From contig MNVE01000003.1 in the NCBI GenBank assembly GCA_001871475.1, forward strand, positions 37,837-101,836: a stretch of DNA of 64,000 bases, given 5' to 3'. Position 1 is the first letter of the stretch; each line of letters begins with the position of its first letter. A program made the translations under genes and the position numbers. Of the stretch, positions 44,459-53,001 are shown in pieces. The notes under the pieces were generated by a model that made no database searches, was not told the DNA's origin, and worked only from the letters and a program-made list of their open reading frames with translations. The stretch is from Candidatus Micrarchaeota archaeon CG1_02_47_40. Lineage in GTDB: Archaea; Micrarchaeota; Micrarchaeia; Anstonellales; CG1-02-47-40.

Positions 44459-44917
44459 CTACTCTTCCAGGGCTGACTTGCACTCATCAGGCACTTCCTT
44501 CATTCGTGCCTTCTCAACCATTATTGTTGTCATTCCCGGGTAAACACCAAGGAGGTCGCTTTCGGTTATTATGCCGACGAGCCTCTCCTTTTTGTCTATA
44601 ACGGGCAGCCTTTTCACGTTGTGCTTTTTCATCGCAAGCGCGGCATCCTCAACTGGCTTTGAAACGTCAATCACCCGCAACGGAGAGGACATTATCTGGC
44701 TTACTTTCGTCTTTTTTGGGTCAAGCCCTCTTGAGACGACTTTGTAAACAATATCCCTCTCGGTGACGATGCCATCCGCCTTTGACTTATTGGTTATGAT
44801 TATTGAGCCGACCTGCGTCTTTTTCAAGAGCGCCGCCGCCTCATGCACAGTCTTGCCCGACTCAAGTGTTATGACTCCGACTGTCATGCAGTCTCCCACT
44901 TTTATGTCATCCTTCAT
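44459..44917 (-). CDS. CBS-domain protein
   Basis: Two CBS motifs make up the protein: VGDCMTVGVITLESGKTVHEAA...GSIIITNKSKADGIVTERDIVYKV and VSQIMSSPLRVIDVSKPVEDAA...RLPVIDKKERLVGIITESDLL. Pairs of CBS domains bind adenosyl nucleotides and sense energy charge. About 152 residues, no effector domain. ATG 44917 (MKDDIKVGD) fits the domain edge better than the ATG 12 codons earlier. Confidence 0.88.
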   Translation of the reverse strand: MKDDIKVGDCMTVGVITLESGKTVHEAAALLKKTQVGSIIITNKSKADGIVTERDIVYKVVSRGLDPKKTKVSQIMSSPLRVIDVSKPVEDAALAMKKHNVKRLPVIDKKERLVGIITESDLLGVYPGMTTIMVEKARMKEVPDECKSALEE

Positions 44918-44987
44918 GCTTTTTTTATGCGAATGAAAGCTTTTAAAACCCAAGCATTTTTAATCGGGCAACGCGCACCTTAATCTC

Positions 44988-45371
44988 ATGTTTGGCAATT
45001 ACTCAAAGGGTTCCCGCGCAGAAAGGGAACTCATAAATTATTTCTCGGAGAAAGGATTTTCCGTAATACGCGCCGCTGGAAGCGGGGGCAACTCCCTCTC
45101 GCCCGACATGCTCGCATTCAGGAACACACGGCAGTACGCATTTGAGTGCAAGGCGCACGACCGGGGAAGCCTGCAGATAGAAAAAGAGCAATTTCTGGGG
45201 CTGAAAAAATGGGAGGAAAATACGGGCATCACCACTTTTATTGCCTGGCGCGTTTCCCGCGAGGGATGGTTTTTCCTCTTCCCCTCTTACTTTAAGGAGA
45301 ACGAATGCTCCTTTTCAATTTCACTTGGGGATGCGAAAAAGCTGGGGAAGAGAAAAGAAGAGCTGCTCTAA
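44988..45371 (+). CDS. hjc: Holliday junction resolvase Hjc
   Basis: The archaeal Hjc pattern is clear: KGSRAERELINYFSEKGF, IRAAGSGG, PDMLAFRN and AFECKAHD, giving the catalytic Glu, Asp and E-x-K of the nuclease fold. 127 residues is the standard length. It resolves four-way junctions in recombination. Start ATG 44988 leaves about 35 bases from the divergent CBS gene. Confidence 0.92.
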   Translation: MFGNYSKGSRAERELINYFSEKGFSVIRAAGSGGNSLSPDMLAFRNTRQYAFECKAHDRGSLQIEKEQFLGLKKWEENTGITTFIAWRVSREGWFFLFPSYFKENECSFSISLGDAKKLGKRKEELL

Positions 45372-45574
45372 AGATTTATTTTGTATGGGCGAGGTCTGCA
45401 CTTAACCGAGCCTTCAGCTTTGCATTCATCAAATCGATGACCACTAGGCTCCGAAACTCTCTTATTATTTTTCTCTATCGAACAGGCCCTAACAGTTATA
45501 ATTTTATCAATATGATTCAGCAAAATCCATTCTTTACCGTCTATCACCGTAGTTGGCAGTTTGCATTCGCCCAC
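45368..45574 (-). CDS. Small hypothetical protein, third gene of a mini-operon
   Basis: The 68-residue product from GTG 45574 (GECKLPTTVIDGKEWILLNHIDKI) lies six bases after the coiled-coil gene's stop and overlaps the hjc stop by four bases. No family. It could be real or a chance frame; support is the tight spacing. Confidence 0.4.
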   Translation of the reverse strand: MGECKLPTTVIDGKEWILLNHIDKIITVRACSIEKNNKRVSEPSGHRFDECKAEGSVKCRPRPYKINL

Positions 45575-45580
45575 TCGTCA

Positions 45581-45976
45581 TCACTCTTCGTCGTTTCTCG
45601 CAAGAAGTATTTTTTCATTTTCCAAAATATCCATTATTCTTGATATTTGTTCAAATGGCAAATTCGTTTCTCTTTGCAAATCAAAAATATTGACTTCCGT
45701 TTTTCCATTATCCTTCATTTTTCTAAGAATGTTTTCAATCACATTTCTTGCTTCTGCATCTGTCCGTTGTATCTGGCAAGTTCCGCTGTTCTGAAACCTT
45801 CGTAATTCGGCTATCTCACGCTTCAGTTCCTTCATCTCCTCCTGCATTACAATCACTGCCGTATCTTCATACCTTCGTTGAATCTCAAAATTCTGTTTTA
45901 TGGTTTCTACTATCTCCCTCTGCAAAGATAAAAGGTCGGAATCCACGGTTTCAGTTTTTTGTATCATTCTTGCCAA
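45581..45976 (-). CDS. Coiled-coil protein with winged-helix tail
   Basis: 131 residues: a coiled coil (SLQREIVETIKQNFEIQRRYEDTAVIVMQ...ELKREIAELRRF) followed by a winged helix (VNIFDLQRETNLPFEQISRIMDILENEKILL). It could be a small DNA-binding regulator. It overlaps the upstream gene's stop by 26 bases. No named family. Confidence 0.68.
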   Translation of the reverse strand: MARMIQKTETVDSDLLSLQREIVETIKQNFEIQRRYEDTAVIVMQEEMKELKREIAELRRFQNSGTCQIQRTDAEARNVIENILRKMKDNGKTEVNIFDLQRETNLPFEQISRIMDILENEKILLARNDEE

Positions 45977-46238
45977 TCCTCTCCAATTTATCCGTTATTA
46001 TTTTCAACTTTTTAATGTCCTCCTCCGGTCCTTTCAGCTCCACACTAACTACTCCATTTTTATCGGAACTAACAAAAATCAAAGAAACTCGGATTCCCTC
46101 GTTTTCCGATTTGTCCATTCTAAGCAATGCGAGACTTATCGGCGAAAAACCCTGTTCTTTTATAGCATCTGCAACTTCGGTTTTTAGTAACCTCTGCATA
46201 TCGCAGTTATCTATCCGATATTTAATCGGTTCTCCCAT
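45951..46238 (-). CDS. Small hypothetical protein
   Basis: A 95-residue alpha/beta protein (KYRIDNCDMQRLLKTEVADAIKEQGF; IRVSLIFVSSDKNGVVSVELKG). It is the first gene of a minus-strand group of three. No recognised family. The frame overlaps the following gene by 26 bases. Confidence 0.62.
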   Translation of the reverse strand: MGEPIKYRIDNCDMQRLLKTEVADAIKEQGFSPISLALLRMDKSENEGIRVSLIFVSSDKNGVVSVELKGPEEDIKKLKIITDKLERIGKNDTKN

Positions 46239-46287
46239 AACATTACCATTTCCAAATAGTTTAGTTAAGCTACAATATTAAACTTTT

Positions 46288-46860
46288 CTATTCCGCCCCA
46301 AAACCCCTTACCTCAAGCGCGACCGCCATCTTTCTTGCCTGCAAAAAAACGAAATGAAAAAGCGGCACAGCCAAAGAAAAGAAATCCCCCCCTCCTCTTA
46401 CTTCCTGTGCCATTCTGACATGCCCCAATTTTCTCTGCAGGAAAGGAAGGTAGCGCAGTGCTATCGAGAGCATCAGCACGAGCTTTTTCGGGAAGCTCCA
46501 AAAAAGAAGCGCATCTGCGATTTCATGCGTTCTCGTCGAATAAATGAACAAGAGGGAAGAGAAGCAGATGAAATAAATGTAAATGAAATTCATCGCCCCT
46601 GCATAAACTCCGCCGATAAAAAACACCCTGACAAGGAAAGGGACAAGCGCAAAAAGCAAAAGCAGGCGGTTTTTTGCAGTTGCCCAAAGAAGGGAAATTC
46701 CCGAAAGCCAATAAAGCGCAAAAAGAAGGACAAGTAACAGCCAGGACTCTTCAAGCGGCAGAAGCAGCGCCCCCAAAAGCAAAAACGCAAGCCCCGCTAT
46801 TTTCACTCTCGCATCAAGCAGATGAAGGGGGGAATTTCCCTGCACGTATTTCACTATCAT
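46288..46860 (-). CDS. ECF transporter T component
   Basis: The 190-residue protein has five or six membrane segments. The N terminus is GNSPLHLLDARVKI and the C terminus has ARKMAVALEVRGFG, the coupling Ala-Arg-x-x-x-A-L-E-x-R-G motif of EcfT/CbiQ that joins the ATPases to the S component. It lies 44 bases behind the ATPase gene and completes an S-A-T operon. The substrate cannot be told. Confidence 0.83.
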   Translation of the reverse strand: MIVKYVQGNSPLHLLDARVKIAGLAFLLLGALLLPLEESWLLLVLLFALYWLSGISLLWATAKNRLLLLFALVPFLVRVFFIGGVYAGAMNFIYIYFICFSSLLFIYSTRTHEIADALLFWSFPKKLVLMLSIALRYLPFLQRKLGHVRMAQEVRGGGDFFSLAVPLFHFVFLQARKMAVALEVRGFGAE

Positions 46861-46903
46861 ACTCCTTCCCTTTTCAACTTTCTTCCCTGCACATCTTTCA
46901 GCA

Positions 46904-47620
46904 TCATAACCCTTCCCTTTTCAGCTTTCTAATGCATTCTCCATCATTGGTGCAAACCTTCAACCGCCCATCCAGCAGAACCGCCACCTTTTTCGCGTAC
47001 CCCTCAAGTATCCCCAAATCATGCTCGGCAAAAATTATGGTTTTTCCCCTCCTATTCTCCCCTGCAAGCGCCTCAAAAATCTCCCTCGTTTCCCTTCCCC
47101 CAAGTGAAGAGCCCGCCTCATCCAAAAGAATTATCTCATTATCCATGGCAAGCGCGCAGGCAACGGATAATTTTTGTTTCTGCCCAACCGAAAGGGCAGT
47201 CGGATCCCGCCTTTCAAATCCCTCCAATCTAACCTGTGCAAGCGCCCTTTCCACCTTCTCTTCAATCTCGCCTTTCTCCATCTTCCTGTTCCTCAAGGCA
47301 AACGCAACCTCGTCAAAAACGCTCTCGCAGAATATCTGATCATCCGGATTTTGAAGCACCGTGGAAACAATTGCACTCATCTTCCGCGCCCCTTCCCTAA
47401 ACGGATTTCTTCCCATCACACTAATTTCGCCCCGCACTTTCCCTCCAATCAGTTTGGGTATAACTCCGTTCAGACAATTCAGGAGCGTGGTTTTCCCGCT
47501 TCCAACCCTTCCAACTATCCCTAAAAATTCTCCCCTCTCTACTGAAAAAGAGACATTGCGCAGTATCTCCTCTTCTTGCGTGTATGCAAAATAAATGCCC
47601 TTTGCTTCAACTGCTTTCAT
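46904..47620 (-). CDS. ECF transporter ATPase
   Basis: The 238-residue ABC ATPase has Walker A GRVGSGKTT near residue 40, Q loop VLQNPDDQIF, signature LSVGQKQKL (LSGGQ altered to LSVGQ), Walker B IILLDEAGSSL and H-loop EHD. LQNPDDQIF is typical of EcfA subunits. Only one ATPase gene is present, so it may form a homodimer. ATG 47620 (MKAVEAKGIYF) fits the fold; the 20-residue frame upstream overlaps the S gene. Confidence 0.88.
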   Translation of the reverse strand: MKAVEAKGIYFAYTQEEEILRNVSFSVERGEFLGIVGRVGSGKTTLLNCLNGVIPKLIGGKVRGEISVMGRNPFREGARKMSAIVSTVLQNPDDQIFCESVFDEVAFALRNRKMEKGEIEEKVERALAQVRLEGFERRDPTALSVGQKQKLSVACALAMDNEIILLDEAGSSLGGRETREIFEALAGENRRGKTIIFAEHDLGILEGYAKKVAVLLDGRLKVCTNDGECIRKLKREGL

Positions 47621-47639
47621 ATGCCTTCTCCCCTCCCGC

Positions 47640-48437
47640 TTATTCCGCATATTTCTTGAAAAAGCCGAACTTAAAAGCAATCATCCAGGCTATGAAAAAC
47701 TCAACCGCACCCTGCAGGGCATTCCAGAAGAATATCACCATATACCAGGCAACCCCCTTTCCCAAAAAGGGAAAGGGGACCCCTTCAAGAAATGAAACAA
47801 AATCTTCAGGAGACATCTTGAAAAATATCGGGCCTGCAAAATAAAAGTTCGCCGCTATCATTACTACCCCCCTAACAAGCAATGCAAGCAAAAGCACAAA
47901 AAAAGCAGGCGCGGCGCCTGCAAGGGCAGAAGATTTTGCGCCGGCGGAATATTTTTTCCAAATCAAAAGCATCAGGTAAGAAAAAAGTGCAATCAACACC
48001 AAGGGTGCAATCCCAACAAGCACGCTGTTTTTTCCGAAAATTCCCTCAAAAATTCCCGCAAAATAAGCTCCAATCCCGAAAAAAGCTATAAGGGCTGCCG
48101 CCGCAAGCACAACAACTCCCATAAGCTGCCCCTTCCCTTTCCCTGCCGCAAGCAAATAAGCCGCAGGCACTATTACCATCGGCATCGTCGCTGAAAATTT
48201 CGTGAGTGCGCCAATGTAACTTGTAGGAGAAAAAAAAATGATTGCAAGCGCCACCAGCACCGCCACATACAGTGCGGTTTCATACCCAAGGATAAAAAAT
48301 GCAACCAGCACCGGCACGCCGACCAAGTCTATTGTCATTCCAAAGCCGGTCGGCAGCCCTAAAATGCCGTTTGACATCTGCAAAAGAAATGCCAAAGATG
48401 CCAAAAGCGCGCCTGCAGCAAGCTTGTAAGTGTTCAT
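47640..48437 (-). CDS. ECF transporter S component-like membrane protein
   Basis: 265 residues with six or more membrane segments. The N-terminal LAAGALLASLAFLLQM...GFGMTIDLVGVPVLVAFFILGY matches the L1/loop region of S components. A long middle segment makes it larger than usual (about 190). As first gene of an S-A-T operon it is likely to bind the vitamin or metal. Which one is unknown; no riboswitch was seen upstream. Confidence 0.7.
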   Translation of the reverse strand: MNTYKLAAGALLASLAFLLQMSNGILGLPTGFGMTIDLVGVPVLVAFFILGYETALYVAVLVALAIIFFSPTSYIGALTKFSATMPMVIVPAAYLLAAGKGKGQLMGVVVLAAAALIAFFGIGAYFAGIFEGIFGKNSVLVGIAPLVLIALFSYLMLLIWKKYSAGAKSSALAGAAPAFFVLLLALLVRGVVMIAANFYFAGPIFFKMSPEDFVSFLEGVPFPFLGKGVAWYMVIFFWNALQGAVEFFIAWMIAFKFGFFKKYAE

Positions 48438-48495
48438 GCTACTCTCTTGCTGAAAAACCCCTTTAAACTGCCATTAATCATTTTTGAGTAATTGC

Positions 48496-48512
48496 CACTA
48501 TATTTATATATC
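48496..48512 (+). promoter_or_regulatory. TATA box of the class V aminotransferase-like gene
   Basis: ACTATATTTATATATCC lies 30-46 bases before ATG 48542. No other promoter-like sequence appears in the gap. Confidence 0.45.
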
Positions 48513-48541
48513 CAATCCCACATAATACACACGGTTTTAAC

Positions 48542-49990
48542 ATGCAATTTTTCAGAATGCACGCCTTCCAACCCCCACAGCCTCTGAAAAAGCCGGTTCT
48601 GGGTGAGCTACTGGAAGACGTTTCCCTTGCACGCATGAAGGGGGTCAGGTACAAGAGATGGAGCGAAACCGCTCCCTTTTGGCTTGGAAACGCAGGTATA
48701 AGCAGGCCGTATTCAGAGTTTACATGCAGACCATACACCACTTATAAAAACCTGCTCTCAAACTTTGAACAAAACAAATCCAGTATGATTTTTTATGAAT
48801 ATGCGTTTGGCATGGAAGAAATAAGAAAAGACATAAAATCCGTTTTCGGAGACTGCACAATTCTTTTTGATTCCAACGGCTCAACCCTGATTTCAACGCT
48901 TGCAAAAGGAGTAAAGGCAAGAAGACAGCATGAACCGGATTCAATGACCTTCTCCGATACCGGGAGGCTGGTCTACAGCGCTCTTGCATTTGAAACTCCT
49001 TCCATACGGCAGCTTAACACAAATTTTGAGCAGCCCCTCGGCATTTTTGACTATCCTGCCCCTGAAAAATATCCCTTCAGGCAGGAAATCCCTGAATCAG
49101 TCAGAGTGATAAACATATTCTCACACGATGCTTCAGGATATATCCCGAAAGACGATAGCTTGCTTCTGCATGAGCTTGAGCAGATGCTGAAAACAAACAA
49201 GAAGATATGCCTTTTCCTGCTCCTTCACGTTTCGCGCACGGGGCGCATCCTGCCTGTTGAGAAAATGGCGAGCATGATAAAAAGCAAAAAGCCAGACGCA
49301 TATGTGTTTGTTGACGGCTGCCAGGCGGTCGGCAGGCTTCCCTACGAAGAAATAAGGCGGGCATTTGATGCTTCCGATGCATACGTTTTTGTCGGGCACA
49401 AGGCGCTCGGTTCAATGGTCTGCGGAGCCGCAGCATTAAAAAGAGGGGTGGAAGAATGGCTTTTCTTCCCGGCAATTGAAAATGATTTTCTTTTCAACTT
49501 ACGGCTCTTCCAGTTTGAAAGCATAGAGATAAACGAGCTTGTGGCAAAAAAACAGGTGGAAAAAAAGCTTCCAAACTATATGGTGTCGCTTCCCGAAATA
49601 ATGTCCCTTCGTCTTGCGCTTTCCCATTCCATTGAAAATTTTGCAAAGCAGCGCCCGACCGTAGAATGGGCAAAAGAGGAGATACTCGACCTTCTTTTTA
49701 GTTTTGGCGCACTGCACCCCATCGGGCGCGCGAACCACGTAAACGACATAGTTTCCTTCTTTACCTCCCCTCCTTCTCTTGCGCGTAAAATAAAAGACGC
49801 GCTTCAGAATCCGCCTCTTCTTGGCAGCAAAAAGTGCCGTATTGACCTGCCAATAACAATCGCTCCGATAACTGACGACGGGGCTGCGAGAATTGCGATA
49901 GACCCAAAGATTGAAAGCCTGCCCGAAGCGATAGGCACACTTAAAACAAGGTTGATTTCCATAATGCAAGAAGTTAGCGCCCGATTCTAA
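48542..49990 (+). CDS. PLP-dependent class V aminotransferase-like protein
   Basis: The 482-residue protein has VFVDGCQAVGRLPYEE (Asp and Gln that hold PLP) near 257 and YVFVGHKALGSMVCGAA, with the likely Schiff-base Lys, near 283. SHDASGY and VSRTGRILP add to the fold. It resembles cysteine desulfurase/selenocysteine lyase relatives. The substrate is unknown and no active-site Cys loop of SufS type is clear. It ends 17 bases inside the convergent aroE-aroK gene. Confidence 0.72.
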   Translation: MQFFRMHAFQPPQPLKKPVLGELLEDVSLARMKGVRYKRWSETAPFWLGNAGISRPYSEFTCRPYTTYKNLLSNFEQNKSSMIFYEYAFGMEEIRKDIKSVFGDCTILFDSNGSTLISTLAKGVKARRQHEPDSMTFSDTGRLVYSALAFETPSIRQLNTNFEQPLGIFDYPAPEKYPFRQEIPESVRVINIFSHDASGYIPKDDSLLLHELEQMLKTNKKICLFLLLHVSRTGRILPVEKMASMIKSKKPDAYVFVDGCQAVGRLPYEEIRRAFDASDAYVFVGHKALGSMVCGAAALKRGVEEWLFFPAIENDFLFNLRLFQFESIEINELVAKKQVEKKLPNYMVSLPEIMSLRLALSHSIENFAKQRPTVEWAKEEILDLLFSFGALHPIGRANHVNDIVSFFTSPPSLARKIKDALQNPPLLGSKKCRIDLPITIAPITDDGAARIAIDPKIESLPEAIGTLKTRLISIMQEVSARF

Positions 49991-51431
49991 GTTTTTTCAG
50001 AATTTCTTCCGCAACCTTTTCCTTCTCCTTCCTTACCCTTGCAGTTTCATCTGCATATTTTTCGTATAATCGTTCTCTCTCCCCTAAAATTTCCTCCAGC
50101 CTCTCCTTTTTTTCCCTTCCCTCAAGAAGCGGCCTTCCCCTTCCCCATCCCACCCTGTTTGCAAGAGTTTCTGTATCCGCTTTTAAGTAAAACACAATCC
50201 CATTTCTTTTCAGCTCATTCATATTCCCTTCCTTCAAAACAACCCCTCCTCCGCAGGAAATGACCGTATTTTGCATGAGTGCAGCCTCTACTGCAACAAT
50301 GCTTTCAATTTCCCTGAAAAAGCGCTCACCTCTCTTTTTGAATATTTCACTTATGCATCTCCCCGCCTTCTTCTCAATTTCCTTATCCATATCAATGAAT
50401 TTCCGTTTCATTTTCTTTGCCAGGAATTTCCCGACGCTTGTTTTCCCGCTTCCCATCATCCCGATAAGCACAATATTTTTTTCTAGCTTCCCGGCACTCG
50501 CCTTTCTGCTTTCCGCCATCCCCATCTGTGCGATATTCTTTTTCCGCTTTCCGATATCCATTTTCCCGCTTCCACGCATTCCTATCCTAACAATATTCTT
50601 CCTCCGGTCAAGCTCCCTTTCAAGAGCCTCTTGCATCGCTTTCAAATCCGCCTCCCTTCCAAACCACAACTTAAACGATTCCGCCCCCTGAAAAAGAAGC
50701 ATCCTCTCTCCGGTAATCGTTTTGCATCCCTTCTTTTTAGCTTCAAGAATCAGTTTTGTTTCCTTCGGATTATATACTAAATCAAATACTGCCATTCCCT
50801 TATGCAAAACATTCTCCCTTACAGGGCATTCCCCCTCTTTCATTCCGATGCTCGTGCAATTTATTATTAGCGCGGCATCGCGCACCACCTTTCCAATCTC
50901 CTGCAAATCAATCCCTTCAAACTGTGCATCAACCTTCCCTCCAAATTCCTCTGCAAGCAAAACCGCCTTTCCCTTCGTCCTGTTTGCAATAGTAACTTTT
51001 TTCGCCCCTCCCTTCGCAAGCGCAAAGCAAACAGCCCGCGCCGCCCCTCCAGCTCCAAGAACAATGCAGCGCTTTCCCTTAATTTTCACTTTCTCTTCAA
51101 TGGCTCTCGTTGCCCCAACCCAATCAGTATTATAACCAATAAGCTTCCCTTTCCTATTCACAATCGTATTCACTGCCCCTATTTTTTTTGCGGTTTCATC
51201 AACCTCGTCAAGGCATTTCATCACTTCCTCTTTGTAAGGAATAGTCACATTCGTTCCAGCTACATCCTCCTGCCTCAATTCCTCCAAAAAGCCCGCCAGC
51301 TTCTCTTTTCCCAACTCCCGCGCAACATAAACACAGTCAATTCCCAGTTTCCTAAAATTCGCATTATGCATGGCAGGCGAGAGGGTGTGCGAAAGCGGAT
51401 ACCCGATTACAAAACACTTCTTTTTTGCCAT
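49974..51431 (-). CDS. aroEK: Shikimate dehydrogenase-shikimate kinase fusion
   Basis: Residues 1-270 are AroE: GYPLSHTLSPAMHN, VTIPYKEEV (catalytic Lys), NTDWVGA and NADP site GAGGAARAV. Residues 325-485 are a bacterial-type AroK/AroL kinase: GMMGSGKTSVGK, FIDMDKEIE, CGGGVVL and RPLLEG. Most archaea use a GHMP-type shikimate kinase instead, so this kinase is probably of bacterial origin. The link between domains holds two degenerate copies of the P-loop segment. Two successive steps of chorismate synthesis are fused; aroA is divergent next door. ATG 51431 (MAKKKCFVIG) is chosen. Confidence 0.92.
   Translation of the reverse strand: MAKKKCFVIGYPLSHTLSPAMHNANFRKLGIDCVYVARELGKEKLAGFLEELRQEDVAGTNVTIPYKEEVMKCLDEVDETAKKIGAVNTIVNRKGKLIGYNTDWVGATRAIEEKVKIKGKRCIVLGAGGAARAVCFALAKGGAKKVTIANRTKGKAVLLAEEFGGKVDAQFEGIDLQEIGKVVRDAALIINCTSIGMKEGECPVRENVLHKGMAVFDLVYNPKETKLILEAKKKGCKTITGERMLLFQGAESFKLWFGREADLKAMQEALERELDRRKNIVRIGMRGSGKMDIGKRKKNIAQMGMAESRKASAGKLEKNIVLIGMMGSGKTSVGKFLAKKMKRKFIDMDKEIEKKAGRCISEIFKKRGERFFREIESIVAVEAALMQNTVISCGGGVVLKEGNMNELKRNGIVFYLKADTETLANRVGWGRGRPLLEGREKKERLEEILGERERLYEKYADETARVRKEKEKVAEEILKKLRIGR
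50431..50612 (-). repeat. 60-bp tandem triplication of the shikimate-kinase P-loop segment
   Basis: Three copies spaced exactly 60 bp encode KNIVRIGMRGSGKMDIGKRK, KNIAQMGMAESRKASAGKLE and KNIVLIGMMGSGKTSVGKFL. Only the last keeps a full Walker A with GKT/S. The first has GSGKMD, the second ESRKAS. Confidence 0.85.
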
Positions 51432-51489
51432 AATAATCATTCTCTTGAAGCCAAACTCTTATTTAAGTTGCGCCTTCCAACCTTTCTTT

Positions 51490-52749
51490 ATGCAACAAAT
51501 AGTATCACCCTCAAGCGTTTCCGGCTCTGTTTTCGCCCCCCCCTCAAAATCATACTCGCACCGCGCGATAATATGCGCCTCCCTTGCAGAGGGAAAATCG
51601 CGCATTCGGGGCTTTCTTGAGTCGGATGACATCAATGCGACAATTGAGGCAGTGCGCGCATTCGGGGCAAAAGTAACGAGGCAGAACGGCTGCCTTGAAA
51701 TTGAAGGATGCTTCCCAAAACCTCCCTCCTCCCCGATAAACTGCCAGGAAAGCGGCTCCACTGCCCGCTTTTTCATTCCCATAATGGCATTGGCTGGAAA
51801 AGGCACGATTACCGGGGAAAAAGGTTTGCTCAAACGCCCGATGCAGCCCATAATAGATGCACTTTCAAAAGCAGGAGTGAGCATAAACTCAACAGGCGGA
51901 TTCCTTCCCCTTGAAATAAGCGGGCCTTACAGGGGCGGGCGCATTGAAATAAAGGGAGATGTTTCTTCCCAATTCATTTCAGGCATCCTCTTTGCCGCAT
52001 CCTTGGCAAAAAAAGAAACTATGCTAACCGTTATCGGAAAGCTTGAGTCAAAGCCATACATACGGACAACCCTTGAGGTGCTTGGGGATTTTGGCATTAT
52101 TGTAAAAACAGACAGCTCCCTTCTTTCATACCACATACCTGCGCTCCAGCGCTGCACGCCCCGCGCCTATTCCGTGCAGGGTGATTTCTCTTCTGCCGCT
52201 TTTCTGCTTGCGGCAGGCGCAATAGCGGGAAAAGTAGAAGTTTCAAACCTGAAAATAAACAGCGCACAAGGGGACAGGGCAATCGCTTCACTCCTAAAGG
52301 AGATGGGGTGCAGCATAACCGCGGATGCAAATGCAGGCAAAATCACTTCTGAAAAATCACCCCTTCACGGAATCAAAATAGACGCTTGCGACATTCCCGA
52401 CCTCGTGCCGATATTGGCAGTTCTTGCCTGCTATGCAAAGGGAAAAACCACCATTTACAATGCCGCACGTTTGCGCATAAAGGAAAGCGACCGCCTGAAT
52501 GCGATTGCTTGCGAGCTGAAAAAAATGGGCGCGAAAATAGAAGAGAAGGAGGATGGGCTGTTGATAGCCGGAGGCGTGCTTCACGGTGCTGTCATTGACC
52601 CTCACGGCGACCACCGCATTGCGATGAGCTGTGCAATCGCTGCGCTTGGCGCGGAAGGAAAAACAGTCATAAAGAATGCCGAAGTCATCAGAAAGTCCTA
52701 TCCGAATTTCTTTTCCGACATGAAAAAGTTTGGGGCAAGAGTTTCCTAA
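51490..52749 (+). CDS. aroA: 5-enolpyruvylshikimate-3-phosphate synthase
   Basis: The 419-residue enzyme joins shikimate-3-phosphate and PEP. It has PPSKSYSHRAIICASLAEG near residue 17, NCQESGSTARFFIPIMAL near 80, LLKRPMQPIIDAL, RLRIKESDRLNAIACEL near 335 and DPHGDHRIAMSCAIAAL near 372. All family signatures are intact. ATG 51490 is used because CTTATTTAAG lies about 25 bases upstream, predicting a leaderless start; the longer frame crosses the aroE start. Confidence 0.94.
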   Translation: MQQIVSPSSVSGSVFAPPSKSYSHRAIICASLAEGKSRIRGFLESDDINATIEAVRAFGAKVTRQNGCLEIEGCFPKPPSSPINCQESGSTARFFIPIMALAGKGTITGEKGLLKRPMQPIIDALSKAGVSINSTGGFLPLEISGPYRGGRIEIKGDVSSQFISGILFAASLAKKETMLTVIGKLESKPYIRTTLEVLGDFGIIVKTDSSLLSYHIPALQRCTPRAYSVQGDFSSAAFLLAAGAIAGKVEVSNLKINSAQGDRAIASLLKEMGCSITADANAGKITSEKSPLHGIKIDACDIPDLVPILAVLACYAKGKTTIYNAARLRIKESDRLNAIACELKKMGAKIEEKEDGLLIAGGVLHGAVIDPHGDHRIAMSCAIAALGAEGKTVIKNAEVIRKSYPNFFSDMKKFGARVS

Positions 52750-52967
52750 TCCTTATACTTCACAATCGCATCCAGCAATCCATGCGCATAGGCAATGCTG
52801 CCAAAAGCGGTGAAAATCTCCCCTTTTTTCAAAAAATATTCTGCATCGGAGCAGTATTTCTTTGCTGTTAGGACTGCCAGCTTTTCTCTTTCCCCTATTG
52901 GCAAGCCTTCCATGCTCTCATGAAACTTCTTAATATCTATTTCAACTCTTTCCTTCTCCCCAACCAT
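52746..52967 (-). CDS. DUF357-family small protein
   Basis: 73 residues with the archaeal DUF357 pattern: CSDAEYFLKKGEIFTAFGSIAYAHGLLDAIVKY, two helices with a conserved Tyr-Ser-Asp-A and YAHGLLDA. Function unknown. It overlaps the aroA stop by four bases (convergent). ATG 52967 or the ATG two codons upstream may be used. Confidence 0.78.
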   Translation of the reverse strand: MVGEKERVEIDIKKFHESMEGLPIGEREKLAVLTAKKYCSDAEYFLKKGEIFTAFGSIAYAHGLLDAIVKYKD

Positions 52968-53001
52968 AAACATTTATTATGCTCCCCCGTATTAAAAACT
53001 C

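Noticed and set aside
48438-48541. Vitamin riboswitch ahead of the ECF genes
   Set aside because: No TPP, cobalamin or FMN motif is visible and the gap is short and AT-rich.
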